NCBI GenBank assembly: GCA_964544115.1
Contig: CAZJBP010000019.1
Span: 1-28,541, forward strand
Source: CAZJBP01 sp964544115
Lineage (GTDB): Bacteria; Verrucomicrobiota; Kiritimatiellia; UBA8416; JADHWI01
Length of the DNA: 28,541 bases
Direction: 5' to 3'
Part shown: positions 1 to 7,967 of the stretch, piece by piece
How the letters are laid out: the number at the start of each line of letters is the position of its first letter
Numbering within the stretch: position 1 is the stretch's first letter
Made by a program: the position numbers and the translations under genes
The notes under the pieces: model-generated
What the model was told of the DNA's origin: nothing
Database searches by the model: none
The model's input: only the letters and a program-made list of their open reading frames with translations

Positions 1-1
1 C

Positions 2-472
2 GTGATCGAGGTCAAGACGCTGCCGGCGGCAACCGTCATGTCGGCGGGCATGCGCGGCGGCGACCGCAACGCGGCCTTCCGCGACCTCTTCCGCTACATT
101 CAGGACCGTAAGGTTCCGATGACCGTGCCCGTGGAGCTCGAGCAGGGGACAAACTCGGCCATGCGGTTCTACCTGAATCGGTCGCTCACGAATAATCTGC
201 CCGCGCCCTCCGACACCGTGGCGCTGACCGGTCGGTCGGAGCGGACTGTCGTCAGCCTCGGCCTGCGCGGCAGCTACAGCGAGAAGCATTACAGCGAGGC
301 CCTGACCCGCCTGGCGCAGTGGCTGACGGAGCATCCGGAATGGGCCGTGGCGGGCGATGCCTACCAGGTCTTCTGGAACAGCCCCTTTGTCCCGTTCTTC
401 CTCAAGCGGTCGGAAGTGCACCTGCCCGTGCGGCGGGTCGAAGCCAGCGCCGGGGAGCCGGGCGGCCGGTGA
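2..472 (+). CDS. SOUL family heme-binding-like protein (5' end cut by window)
   Basis: About 156 residues are visible. The segment IEVKTLPAATV followed by an AFRDLFRYI stretch and KVPMTVPVE matches the SOUL/HEBP fold pattern (aligned to the usual IEVK-Y-P start and the MTVPV motif). The C-terminal half has the QVFWNSPFVPFF pattern typical of the second repeat. SOUL proteins bind heme or related tetrapyrroles in eukaryotes; the bacterial members have no settled role. The GTG at base 2 is probably an internal valine, because family members usually have more residues, often a signal peptide, before this point, so the true start lies outside the window. The stop (TGA) overlaps a GTG that could start mnmA, which suggests translational coupling. 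Confidence 0.75.
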   Translation: MIEVKTLPAATVMSAGMRGGDRNAAFRDLFRYIQDRKVPMTVPVELEQGTNSAMRFYLNRSLTNNLPAPSDTVALTGRSERTVVSLGLRGSYSEKHYSEALTRLAQWLTEHPEWAVAGDAYQVFWNSPFVPFFLKRSEVHLPVRRVEASAGEPGGR

Positions 473-483
473 GTGAGGCCCCG

Positions 484-1569
484 ATGACCGTGGCCGTCGG
501 CATGAGCGGCGGCGTGGACTCCTCCGTTGCGGCGCGCCTCCTGCTCGACCGCGGATACCGCGTCATCGGCCTGACCATGCAGGTGTGGGACGGCAGCCTG
601 GCGCTGCCGGACAACGGGCGCTCGGGCTGCTACGGGCCGGGCGAGGCGCGCGACATCGAGCAGGCCCGCCGCATGGCGGCCCACCTGGGGATACCGCACC
701 ACACGGTTCCGCTGACCGCCGAGTACAAGGCCAACGTTCTGGATTACTTCCGCCGCGAGTACCTGGACGGCCGGACGCCCAACCCCTGCGTGATGTGCAA
801 CCGGCGCGTCAAGTTCGGCGCGTTCCTCGACAAGGCGCGCGCCATGGGCCTGGCGTTCGACCGGTTCGCCACCGGGCATTACGCGCGAGTGGAGTGCGAC
901 GCATCGACCGGGCGCCACGTCCTCCTGCGCGGCGCGGACCCGCAGAAGGACCAATCCTATTTTCTGTCGCACCTGGCGCAGGACCAGCTTCGCTTGCTGA
1001 TTCTGCCGCTGGGGGAGCTGTGCAAGGACGAGGTGCGGCGCCTGGCCCGAGCGGCCGGGATGGACGAAGCCGCCGACCAGCCCGAGAGCCAGGACTTCAT
1101 TGAGAGCGACCAATACGACGCGGTGTTCGAAGGGTTGGCTGTGAACCCCGGGCCCATCGAGGACGCCGCCGGCCACGTGCTCGGGCAACACCGCGGGATC
1201 GTCTACTACACCGTCGGGCAGCGCAAAGGCCTGGGGCTGAGCGGCACGAGCGAGCCGCTCTACGTGACCGGGATCGACGCCTGCCGCAACACCGTCATTG
1301 TCGGTGGCGTGAACGCTCTCTTCAGTGATGGACTCACGGCGGGCGACATCAACTGGATTGCCGTGCAAGGCCTGACCGCTCCGCTGCGCGCCAGCGTCCG
1401 GATCCGCCAGCAGCATCGCGGCGCCTCGGCAACCCTGACGCCGCTGGACGGCGGCAACATCGAGATCCAGTTCGATGAACCGCAGATGGCCGTCACTCCG
1501 GGACAAATCGCCGTGTTCTACAACGGCGACCTGGTTCTCGGCGGCGGGACGATCCTGGGTCGCGCATAG
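484..1569 (+). CDS. mnmA: tRNA-specific 2-thiouridylase MnmA
   Basis: MnmA activates U34 of tRNA Lys/Glu/Gln by adenylation and inserts sulfur to make 2-thiouridine in the cytoplasm. The 361-residue product has the ATP-binding PP-loop (SGGVDSS, residues 8-14), the catalytic-cysteine segment NPCVMCNRRVKF (Cys102 and Cys105), the tRNA-binding ATGHYAR and KDQSYFL motifs, and the C-terminal TVGQRKGLG and TPGQ-AVFYNG motifs. Length is normal for the family. The second redox cysteine, normally in a GICF-like motif, is not visible: the corresponding stretch reads PESQDFIESDQ (residues 200-210). ATG 484 was chosen because homology begins there; GTG 469 in the same frame, overlapping the previous stop as GTGA, is a plausible coupled alternative that adds five residues. 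No terminator for this strand was seen after the gene. Confidence 0.96.
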   Translation: MTVAVGMSGGVDSSVAARLLLDRGYRVIGLTMQVWDGSLALPDNGRSGCYGPGEARDIEQARRMAAHLGIPHHTVPLTAEYKANVLDYFRREYLDGRTPNPCVMCNRRVKFGAFLDKARAMGLAFDRFATGHYARVECDASTGRHVLLRGADPQKDQSYFLSHLAQDQLRLLILPLGELCKDEVRRLARAAGMDEAADQPESQDFIESDQYDAVFEGLAVNPGPIEDAAGHVLGQHRGIVYYTVGQRKGLGLSGTSEPLYVTGIDACRNTVIVGGVNALFSDGLTAGDINWIAVQGLTAPLRASVRIRQQHRGASATLTPLDGGNIEIQFDEPQMAVTPGQIAVFYNGDLVLGGGTILGRA

Positions 1570-1591
1570 AAACGCGCGCACGGCCCCCCGC

Positions 1592-1652
1592 AAAAAAAAG
1601 ACCGGCCGGCGGGCTGGGAGCTTTGCAGCTCTCTCGCAGCCACACCGGCCGG
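1592..1652 (-). terminator. Intrinsic terminator closing the minus-strand surface-protein block
   Basis: Read on the minus strand, a GC-rich hairpin with outer arms CCGGCCGG (1645-1652 and 1602-1609) extended by a GGCTG/CAGCC pairing is followed at once by TCTTTTTTTT. The loop region holds a second small stem (GAGCT/AGCTC). It lies about 25 bases after the stop codon of the gene ending at 1678. On the plus strand there is no T-run after the hairpin, so it probably does not serve mnmA. Confidence 0.85.
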
Positions 1653-1677
1653 GAGCAACGTTTCCAGAGTCGGTCGA

Positions 1678-3879
1678 CTATTCGACGGTCACCCTGTAGA
1701 AACCTGCCTGTGCGCCATCCACCACTACCGTGACATTCTCCGGCGCCGTGGCGGGGATGCCCGCGGCCACTGTTTCAAAACTCGTCAGATCGCCCGAGCG
1801 TTCGAGCCGGAAGGTCTGGCCCGCGACGCTGCTCCAGCGCAGAATCATGTGGCCCGTTCCGGCGGTCAGGGTGCTGATCAGCGGGACGGGCGCCGCCTCG
1901 ACGGTGGTCGTACGGGTCTGGTCGCCGCCAGACGCGCCGCCACCCACCGTCACCACATACGGGCCGTAGGTGTTCGTCGTGCCGGTGGTCTCCAGTTCCA
2001 CCAACCGGTAGGAGTATGTGCCGCCCGCAACGGCGCCGGAATCGACCACCGTGTACGACCGCACGCCCTGTACCATGATCTTTGCGGGCACCAGCACGGC
2101 GTTGACGCGTGTGTAGGAGCCGGCCGCCTCGTCCAGCCGCTCGACGTAGTAGCCCAGCGTTCCCTGCTCGCTCGACGTCTGCCACTGCACGGCCACCGCC
2201 CCGTCATCCCTCAGCACGGCATCGAAGCCGATGACCGTCGCCAGCGTGGTCTTGACCGTCATGCCCGCGTCGATGGTCCGGTTGCTCTCGCCCGCCAACA
2301 GGGTGACGCTCAGGCTCGTTCCGGTGACGATGTTGACGTCTGAGTCAACCGCGTCGTCGGCTCCCTGATCGCGAGGGCTGAACTGGTAGGTTGCATCCGG
2401 CAGGTAGAACTTAACCAGGTAGAAACCCGGCCCGTTGTTGTCGAAGAAGTATCCGCCATTGGCGTCAGTGAGCTGCGTGGCTAAGAGGTTCGTCGTTCCG
2501 CCAACGATCCTGTAGAGCTCAATCTTCACATTTCCGATCCCGACTTCGCCGGCGTCCTGGATTCCGTCCTTGTCGGTGTCCAGCCAGGCACGGTCGCCGA
2601 TGCTGGCGGCAATGATGTAATCCTCCACCTCGCCATTCTCAGCCAGGCCGGTCGGCAACAGAGCGCCGGCGGTGCTGAGCCTGAACCGCGCGTACAGCGG
2701 CGCGGTTGTCACGGTGGTGACCGGCACGGATACGCTCATCAGGTTGGTCCCGCTGGCGGCGATGACCGCGCTGGCCGCGATCTGTTCGCCCGCGCCAAAC
2801 ACGCCATTGTTGTCCCAGTCGATCCAGGCGTCGAGCTTCGCCCCCGGGGTCCCGACCACCCGGATGCTCGTGCTGGAGCCTGGAACAACGGGCGACAGGA
2901 ACGTCACGCCGTCCTCGTCATCTGTGCTGTCGTTGAGGTCGTCGCCCAGGGCCAGTGCGCCGGGAGCGCCGTTCGCATCGGCATCCACCGAAGCGCCCAG
3001 GAGGGGGCCGCCGAGAACGATCTTATGGCGGGGGCCGTTCGCCGCCAGCGTCGTCTTGTAGCCGTCCGGAAGATCGCCGTAGTCGTAGATGAAGGTCGGC
3101 GGGATGATGGCATCGTATCCGTTCTTGTTCGGCGAGTTGTGCGCGCTGACGACCTCCAGGCTAAACGCCTGTCCCGGATAGGAGGAGATGTCGAAACTCA
3201 TCTCGTAGACCATCGACCACTCCCACTGGTGGACGGGATCCCACCTGGGCCAGAAGTTGTTCGTAACGGTGTTGTCGGTGGGAATGTCGTCAGGGGACTT
3301 CCATGTATCGTTGGCCGTCCTCGTCCCTCCCAGCGTCATATCCCATGGACTGTTGTTCATGTTCCACGTCATCGAACTGGCCGACACCGTCCCAGCCGGT
3401 GGCGCACCGGTCACCAGCCGATCTGCGTCGGCCCCATTGTTGTCCGAGGTCCAGAGTCCGCCGCTCACGGCCGGCGCCTGCAGGTAGTCCTGCCCCCACG
3501 TCCACGACGACGCACCGATCGTCAGCTTGAACGCCAGGTTGTCCGAGTTGAGGAGGTCCTTGAAGCTGTGGCCCTTGGACCTGGTCCAGCCCGCGCTGTT
3601 GAGATAGGCCCGATCCCGAGTGACCACTTCGTCGCCAAAGACGTTGTCGTTGACGGTATTGCTGACCACCACCGCCGCATACAGACGCGTGCCGACGATG
3701 CGGTAGTAGATTGCGCCGCGGCCGGGATCGGCGTTCAGGAAGAAGTAGTTATTGCTATCCCCGTCCCCGAAAAACCTGCCGTCGACTGTCGGCGTTGCGG
3801 CCTGGACCTGCCCAGCCCCCAAGGTAGTGAGCAGCAGCGCTGCCACCAGGCCCTTGATGATGTTGTGCGTCGTCTTCAT
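1678..3879 (-). CDS. Large secreted surface-type protein with GEVED and SdrD-B-like domains (unit 1)
   Basis: A 733-residue exported protein. ATG 3879 is preferred over an in-frame start 48 bases upstream because AAGGAG sits 7 bases before it and a standard signal peptide follows (MKTTHNIIKG, hydrophobic core, GQVQA cleavage region near residue 27). Residues 30-260 form an N-terminal domain not recognised. Residues 265-421 resemble the GEVED domain, starting YDYGDLPDGY and ending GEVEDY. Residues 425-540 match an SdrD B-like prealbumin-fold domain (GDRAWLDTDKDGIQDAGE, DANGGYFF). Residues 545-645 look like fibronectin type III, and the last 70 residues form a compact C-terminal module. No LPXTG, PEP-CTERM or transmembrane anchor is visible. 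The last ~190 residues closely resemble the end of the protein at 4807-7788. Function is unknown; adhesion or extracellular binding is a guess from domain type. Confidence 0.85.
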   Translation of the reverse strand: MKTTHNIIKGLVAALLLTTLGAGQVQAATPTVDGRFFGDGDSNNYFFLNADPGRGAIYYRIVGTRLYAAVVVSNTVNDNVFGDEVVTRDRAYLNSAGWTRSKGHSFKDLLNSDNLAFKLTIGASSWTWGQDYLQAPAVSGGLWTSDNNGADADRLVTGAPPAGTVSASSMTWNMNNSPWDMTLGGTRTANDTWKSPDDIPTDNTVTNNFWPRWDPVHQWEWSMVYEMSFDISSYPGQAFSLEVVSAHNSPNKNGYDAIIPPTFIYDYGDLPDGYKTTLAANGPRHKIVLGGPLLGASVDADANGAPGALALGDDLNDSTDDEDGVTFLSPVVPGSSTSIRVVGTPGAKLDAWIDWDNNGVFGAGEQIAASAVIAASGTNLMSVSVPVTTVTTAPLYARFRLSTAGALLPTGLAENGEVEDYIIAASIGDRAWLDTDKDGIQDAGEVGIGNVKIELYRIVGGTTNLLATQLTDANGGYFFDNNGPGFYLVKFYLPDATYQFSPRDQGADDAVDSDVNIVTGTSLSVTLLAGESNRTIDAGMTVKTTLATVIGFDAVLRDDGAVAVQWQTSSEQGTLGYYVERLDEAAGSYTRVNAVLVPAKIMVQGVRSYTVVDSGAVAGGTYSYRLVELETTGTTNTYGPYVVTVGGGASGGDQTRTTTVEAAPVPLISTLTAGTGHMILRWSSVAGQTFRLERSGDLTSFETVAAGIPATAPENVTVVVDGAQAGFYRVTVE

Positions 3880-3934
3880 CGTTGCGCTCCTTCTTTGGGT
3901 GTCTTCCATTTGCTGTTCTGAGTTCATGTCCCTG

Positions 3935-3966
3935 AAAACAAAGAACCGACCTCACCTGAGGTCGGT
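3935..3966 (-). terminator. Terminator-like hairpin in leader of unit 1
   Basis: On the minus strand, arms ACCGACCTC and GAGGTCGGT (plus coordinates 3958-3966 and 3945-3953) with a 4-base loop are followed by TTCTTTGTTTT. It stands between the HTH-receiver gene (stop at 4053) and the secreted-protein start (3879). Only 55 bases separate it from that start and no convincing promoter lies in them, so the downstream gene is probably expressed by read-through or regulated antitermination. Confidence 0.75.
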
Positions 3967-4052
3967 TTTGCCATTCGCTCCACGAAGCCCAGGCAACCAG
4001 ATACAGGCTTCGCTTCGTAGCGTCCTCGAGACCGGGCGAACCCGGCCGCGTA
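3956..4052 (-). promoter_or_regulatory. Structured leader element, copy 1 (candidate cis-regulatory RNA)
   Basis: This spacer after the HTH-receiver gene is the same, base for base as far as I could compare, as 7871-7967. Read on the minus strand it holds a CCGGG-TTCG-CCCGG tetraloop hairpin, then a long stem in which ACGAAGC and CGAAGCC can each pair with the same GGCTTCGT segment. It then runs into the terminator hairpin. GGTTGCC (plus 3992-3998) could pair with GGCAAAACC (3964-3972), which includes the base of the terminator's first arm, giving a possible antiterminator. It does not match the riboswitch consensus sequences I know. That it is regulatory is inference. Confidence 0.45.
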
Positions 4053-4793
4053 TCAAATTGTGTAAACAGCCTCCGACGACACCCTCGTGCCACGCGCCTC
4101 CGCGGGCTCGACCGGCGTCTCGATCTCCACGCTGGAACGACTGGGGAACACAGTGCTGCGCGCCGCCGGGGCGGCGAAACGATCCGTCGTCATGCGGGCC
4201 GGTGTTGCGGGCCCATGGGCCGAGTTCTGCTTGTGTGCCTCGACCAGTTTCAGGAGGTCCGCCTTGGCCACGGGCCGCCGCAACACCGTCAGAGGACCAA
4301 TATCCAGAGCCTGGTTCATCACATCGGCATCGAACCGGGAAGCCGCCACGACGACTTCCGCCGTGGGCTTCATCTCGTGCAACTCCCGCAGGGCCTCCAG
4401 GCCGCCCAGGCGCGGATCCATCAGATCCAGGAGAATCAGATCGAAGTGCTTGGCGTTGAGCAGGGGATAGGCCTGCTCGCGGCTGGCCACGCTGTAGACC
4501 TCACAGCCGGCCTCCGAGAACCACGTCTTGAAGGCCTCGGCGATCTGAATGTCCGGCTCGACCATCAGCACGCGCAGCCCGCCCGCCGGCTCGGCGGCTT
4601 CCTGGCGGCTCATCCAGTCCTCGATGCGATCGAGGGAGAAGCGCCAGTGCTTTCCGATCTTGGTGGCTGGCACGATGCCCGTGCGGGCATACATGTAGAC
4701 GGTCTCGACGGAGAGCTGCAGATAGTCGGCGACCTCGGCGACGGTCAGATACTTCCGCTCGCGGCGGGCATCCTCTATCGTCTTCAGAATCAT
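4053..4793 (-). CDS. Excisionase-type HTH fused to degenerate response-regulator receiver (copy 1)
   Basis: 246 residues, identical to the protein at 7968-8708. Residues 15-62 form a MerR/excisionase-type winged HTH (LTVAEVADYLQLSVETVY, then KIGKHWRF), which binds DNA in known relatives. Residues 73-187 form a CheY-like receiver with phospho-acceptor candidate Asp123 in LILLDL. It deviates elsewhere: the acidic pocket reads EPD (79-81), the switch Ser/Thr position appears to be Ala151, and the conserved Lys is Arg173 (LRRPV). The C-terminal 60 residues look unstructured and rich in Ala, Ser and Thr. The start is 13 bases after the stop of the secreted protein encoded upstream, with GGGAG before it, so it is likely cotranscribed. 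It lacks the promoter found before copy 2. Role inferred: local transcription regulator of the adjacent surface genes. Confidence 0.9.
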   Translation of the reverse strand: MILKTIEDARRERKYLTVAEVADYLQLSVETVYMYARTGIVPATKIGKHWRFSLDRIEDWMSRQEAAEPAGGLRVLMVEPDIQIAEAFKTWFSEAGCEVYSVASREQAYPLLNAKHFDLILLDLMDPRLGGLEALRELHEMKPTAEVVVAASRFDADVMNQALDIGPLTVLRRPVAKADLLKLVEAHKQNSAHGPATPARMTTDRFAAPAARSTVFPSRSSVEIETPVEPAEARGTRVSSEAVYTI

Positions 4794-4806
4794 CGCCCAT
4801 CTCCCG

Positions 4807-7788
4807 CTATTCGGCGGTTACCCTATAGAAGCCCGCCTGGGCGCCATCCACCACCACCGTGATATTCTCCGGCGGGGTTGCGGGGATGCCCGCGGCCACT
4901 GTCTCAAAGGTCTTCAGGTCGCTCGAGCGTTCAAGCCGGAAGGTCTGGCCGGCGGCGCTGGTCCAGCGCAGAACCATGTGGCCCGTTCCGGCGGTCAGGG
5001 CGCTGATCACCGGGACGGCCGGCGTATCGAGAGCCGGCGCTTCGGGTGCCCCGCTGGTCGAGACGACAGGTGCCTCGGAACTGCCTGAGCCCCCGGTGCC
5101 ACTGGAACCGACGGCCGTGCCGCCGCCCACTGTCACCACGTACGGGCCATAGGTGCTGAGTCTGCCGGTGGTCTCCAACTCGACCAACCGGTAGGTGTAG
5201 GTGCCGCCGGCGACCGCGCCGGCGTCGACGACCTCGTACGACCGCACGCCCTGGACCAAGATCTTGGCGGGCACCATCACCGCGTTGACGCGAACATAGG
5301 CGCCGGACGTTTCATCCAGCCGCTCGACGTAGTAACCCAGCGTGCCCTTCTCCATTGAGGTCTGCCATTGCACCGCGACAGATCCGTCCTCGCGGGGCGC
5401 CGCGTCGAAGCCGATGACCGTCGCCAGCGTGGTCTTGATCATCATGCCGGCATCGAGGGTCAGGTTGACCTGGCCTGCGGCCATCGCGAACACGGCCGTT
5501 CGGCCGGTGACGGGATCGGCATCCGAATCGAGCCCGTCGTTCACGCCCTGATCACGGAGGGTGAACTCATACGTTGCGTCCGGAAGCACGAATTCAACGT
5601 AATAGCTGCCCGGGGCAATGGAGCTGAACGAGTAGTAACCGGTTTCGTCTGTGAATGTCGTGCCCACCAGCCCACCGGCGGAGGTGTAAAGCCTGACCGT
5701 CACGTTCTGAAGAACGGCCGCCGTCCCGTCGTCCTGGATCCCGTTCTTGTTCGTGTCGTTCCACACGAAGTCGCCGATGAGACCCAGCATCGAGAGTCGC
5801 GCCTCGAAGGGCAGCGTGATGCCCAGAGCCGTCGTCGTGCCGGAATTCACGATTTCCGTGCTGGCGGGGTTGGGATTGATCGTGACCTTGAGGGTGACCT
5901 GATACGAGCCGCCGGGAGGAAGCGGGCTGCCCGTGTTGACAGTGCGGCCGCTGCCGTCGAGCGGGAAGGGCGTGCCCACCGCGTCGTCCGGGATCTGCGT
6001 CGTCACGCCGACCGCGTTCTTGAAGAAGGTCGTGCCTGGAACGTAGGTCGTATCCGCGGGAAGGTTGTCCACCAGCACGAGGTCCGGTACCGGTGCACGG
6101 CTGATGTTGTTCATGGTGATTGTGTAGAGGATGGCGTCGCCGGGCCCGATCAAGCCGTTGCCGTCGTTGTCGGCAGACAGTTCGGCGGCCTTGCTGACCG
6201 AGAACAGCGCCAACGGCGGTACCCCCGTGCCGACGTCCAGCCCCGGCGCCCCGGCGCTGGCCGTCGAGGGATCCTGCCCCCACGCGGCCGCCAGCTTCAC
6301 GCCGGCCGCAAGCGTGTAGACCAACATGCCGGTCTGGTTGCGGTCGGTGGTGTCGTAGACCTTGGCCCGATCCAGCTCCCTGAGGCTCAAAAGCACGTCG
6401 TACTTGTTGCCATTGGAGTCGATCAGCGCGCCCGTGGCAGGATTCGCGTCGTAGTCAACGTATACGTTGACCGCCGTGTTCCCGTTCCCGACGGGCGTAA
6501 CCCACACCGGGTTGCCGTTCTGGGTGAGGCTGGAGCCCGACGTCGGGTCTCGGCCGAGGCCCAGACCCACCAGGATCTGCGGTTCCAACGTGGAACCTGG
6601 AACCAGCGTATACCCCCAGTCGTACGACTGGTTGTTGTCAGCGCTGCTGTCAGTCGAATCCGTTGTGGAGAAGGCGTAGAACGTTGCGCCGGCTGTGTAG
6701 AAGCGAGCGCCATAGCCGTCCGGGATCGCCTGTTTGAGGTAGCCGCCGGCTGGCCCGCCGGGGACGGTCAGCGCCGTGGTCGTCAGATTGCCGGACCCGT
6801 TTCGAGTCTGATACTGCACGGTGAGGTTGTTGGCTCCGGGATTGTAGAGCCACACGGTGGTTCCGTACGGAGACGCGGTCGAGACCGGCGTGAAATAGCT
6901 GCTGGCCCATGAAGCCACGGGCAACAGGCTCGAATCCCGGCTCTCGTAACTGGATCCGATGTCGCCGGTGAGGATGTCCACCTGCACGGGCTTGTCTGAA
7001 GTGACGCGTCCGCCCACCCTCACCCCGCCATCCACAAAGAAGCTTTGGCCTTCGGTCAGCGTCGTCGTTGTCTCGAACGCGCCGTTGGCGTCTTTGTCGA
7101 TCTGCACGACCGCCCCGCCAGCGCCCGCCATTATTGCCAGCGATGTGTACTCGAACATCTGGCGGTCGGTTCCATCGAGGATGTCGGTGCCCACGGGCGC
7201 CCGGTAATCCGTGCCCCAGTTCTCCGTCGCTAACACCTCGACCGACCCGGCCAGAAGCGTGCCCGAACCGGAGTCCCAGCCCGTCCGAGTGACGGCGATA
7301 TTCTTGGTGGCGGCGATCTTGTCCCGACCGTCAAAGTCTATCGTGAGAGGCGAGGTGGTATTGACGGTGTTGTTCAGGATGATCACTGTTCCGGCGGCGA
7401 TGATGTCGCTGGGCACGCCCGGAGGCGCTCCGTTCGACGTGTCGCCATCGCCCCAGACCTGCGTACCCCCGAGGTTGCCCGCGCTGTAAAGATTCAGCGG
7501 GTTCGCTATGTCGGGATCGTAGCCGTTCTCCCACTGATCGTAGTACACGATGGTTCCCGCGGCCGCGGCCGAAATCGAGATGTACGTGGTCATGGGATTG
7601 ACGGGCGCTGCGCCCGAACCTCCCGACTCGATGGCCTGCAGCCCTGTCAGCAGCTGACTCTCAGGGAAGGGCACATAGAATGTCTGCACCGGCGCCGGAT
7701 TGGCGGCCAGCGCCTGCGTGGTGAGCCCGGCCAGAACCAGTCCGGCCGCCGCCCACCCGAACAGAACCTTCTTGATGGTAGCGCTCAT
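4807..7788 (-). CDS. Large secreted surface-type protein with DUF11-like and SdrD-B-like domains (unit 2)
   Basis: 993 residues. ATG 7788 is chosen because AGGAG lies 8 bases upstream and a signal peptide starts there (residues 1-29, ending QALAA). An in-frame ATG at 7827 has poorly spaced SD. Residues 33-525 are a long beta-rich region; the stretch SDKPVQVDIL through LLPVASWASSYFTPV (264-302) recalls IgGFc-binding-type domains, tentatively. Residues 526-660 resemble a DUF11 repeat (GDAILYTITMNN, LVDNLP). Residues 670-782 are an SdrD B-like domain (GDFVWNDTNKNGIQDDG). Residues 786-885 are FnIII-like, then comes a Ser/Gly/Ala/Pro linker (888-925), and the final ~70 residues match the end of the unit-1 protein. 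The N-terminal half is unrelated to that of unit 1. No anchor motif was seen. Confidence 0.86.
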   Translation of the reverse strand: MSATIKKVLFGWAAAGLVLAGLTTQALAANPAPVQTFYVPFPESQLLTGLQAIESGGSGAAPVNPMTTYISISAAAAGTIVYYDQWENGYDPDIANPLNLYSAGNLGGTQVWGDGDTSNGAPPGVPSDIIAAGTVIILNNTVNTTSPLTIDFDGRDKIAATKNIAVTRTGWDSGSGTLLAGSVEVLATENWGTDYRAPVGTDILDGTDRQMFEYTSLAIMAGAGGAVVQIDKDANGAFETTTTLTEGQSFFVDGGVRVGGRVTSDKPVQVDILTGDIGSSYESRDSSLLPVASWASSYFTPVSTASPYGTTVWLYNPGANNLTVQYQTRNGSGNLTTTALTVPGGPAGGYLKQAIPDGYGARFYTAGATFYAFSTTDSTDSSADNNQSYDWGYTLVPGSTLEPQILVGLGLGRDPTSGSSLTQNGNPVWVTPVGNGNTAVNVYVDYDANPATGALIDSNGNKYDVLLSLRELDRAKVYDTTDRNQTGMLVYTLAAGVKLAAAWGQDPSTASAGAPGLDVGTGVPPLALFSVSKAAELSADNDGNGLIGPGDAILYTITMNNISRAPVPDLVLVDNLPADTTYVPGTTFFKNAVGVTTQIPDDAVGTPFPLDGSGRTVNTGSPLPPGGSYQVTLKVTINPNPASTEIVNSGTTTALGITLPFEARLSMLGLIGDFVWNDTNKNGIQDDGTAAVLQNVTVRLYTSAGGLVGTTFTDETGYYSFSSIAPGSYYVEFVLPDATYEFTLRDQGVNDGLDSDADPVTGRTAVFAMAAGQVNLTLDAGMMIKTTLATVIGFDAAPREDGSVAVQWQTSMEKGTLGYYVERLDETSGAYVRVNAVMVPAKILVQGVRSYEVVDAGAVAGGTYTYRLVELETTGRLSTYGPYVVTVGGGTAVGSSGTGGSGSSEAPVVSTSGAPEAPALDTPAVPVISALTAGTGHMVLRWTSAAGQTFRLERSSDLKTFETVAAGIPATPPENITVVVDGAQAGFYRVTAE

Positions 7789-7848
7789 GTGGGTCACTCC
7801 TTTTGTCTTCGTTTCTTCTTTGCTCATGTTCAGTCTCACTTGCTCCTG

Positions 7849-7881
7849 AAAAACAAAAAACCGACCTCTGCTGAGGTCGGT
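7849..7881 (-). terminator. Terminator-like hairpin in leader of unit 2
   Basis: Minus-strand arms ACCGACCTC/GAGGTCGGT with loop AGCA, followed by TTTTTTGTTTTT. The stem matches that of unit 1, while the loop and the T-run differ slightly, so the hairpin is conserved where the flanks have changed. It lies about 60 bases before the secreted-protein start at 7788, with no obvious promoter between. Confidence 0.78.
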
Positions 7882-7967
7882 TTTGCCATTCGCTCCACGA
7901 AGCCCAGGCAACCAGATACAGGCTTCGCTTCGTAGCGTCCTCGAGACCGGGCGAACCCGGCCGCGTA
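7871..7967 (-). promoter_or_regulatory. Structured leader element, copy 2 (candidate cis-regulatory RNA)
   Basis: Same sequence as 3956-4052, in the same position between an HTH-receiver gene and a secreted-protein gene. It contains the same TTCG hairpin, the same long stem with two competing 5' strands, and the same potential antiterminator pairing. Its conservation across a spacer argues for function or very recent duplication; the sequence alone cannot separate these. Confidence 0.45.

Larger units (their letters stand above)
3956..4798. repeat. 843-bp direct repeat, copy 1
   Basis: Offset by 3915 bases from 7871-8713. It covers the HTH-receiver gene, its ribosome-binding area up to 5 bases before the start codon, and the structured leader downstream to the middle of the terminator loop. 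I compared the two copies line by line and saw no differences; the two encoded proteins are identical. The flanking sequence diverges at both ends. Confidence 0.9.

Noticed and set aside
361..1593. Long minus-strand open frame opposite mnmA, and similar long frames opposite the AsmA-like, mfd and surface-protein genes
   Set aside because: These are expected by chance in GC-rich coding DNA; their translations are low-complexity Arg/Pro/Ala/Gly and show no domain, while the opposite strand encodes recognisable proteins.
3956..4052. Cyclic-di-GMP (GEMM) riboswitch in the leader, suggested by GGTTGCC and GAAGCC elements
   Set aside because: The order of conserved elements is wrong and the GCAAAGCC core with its paired GGCAAACC 5' strand is not present upstream.
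1678..7788. PEP-CTERM, LPXTG or other known C-terminal sorting signal on the two large secreted proteins
   Set aside because: Both end in a soluble, beta-like module (YRVT-E) with no hydrophobic helix or basic tail.
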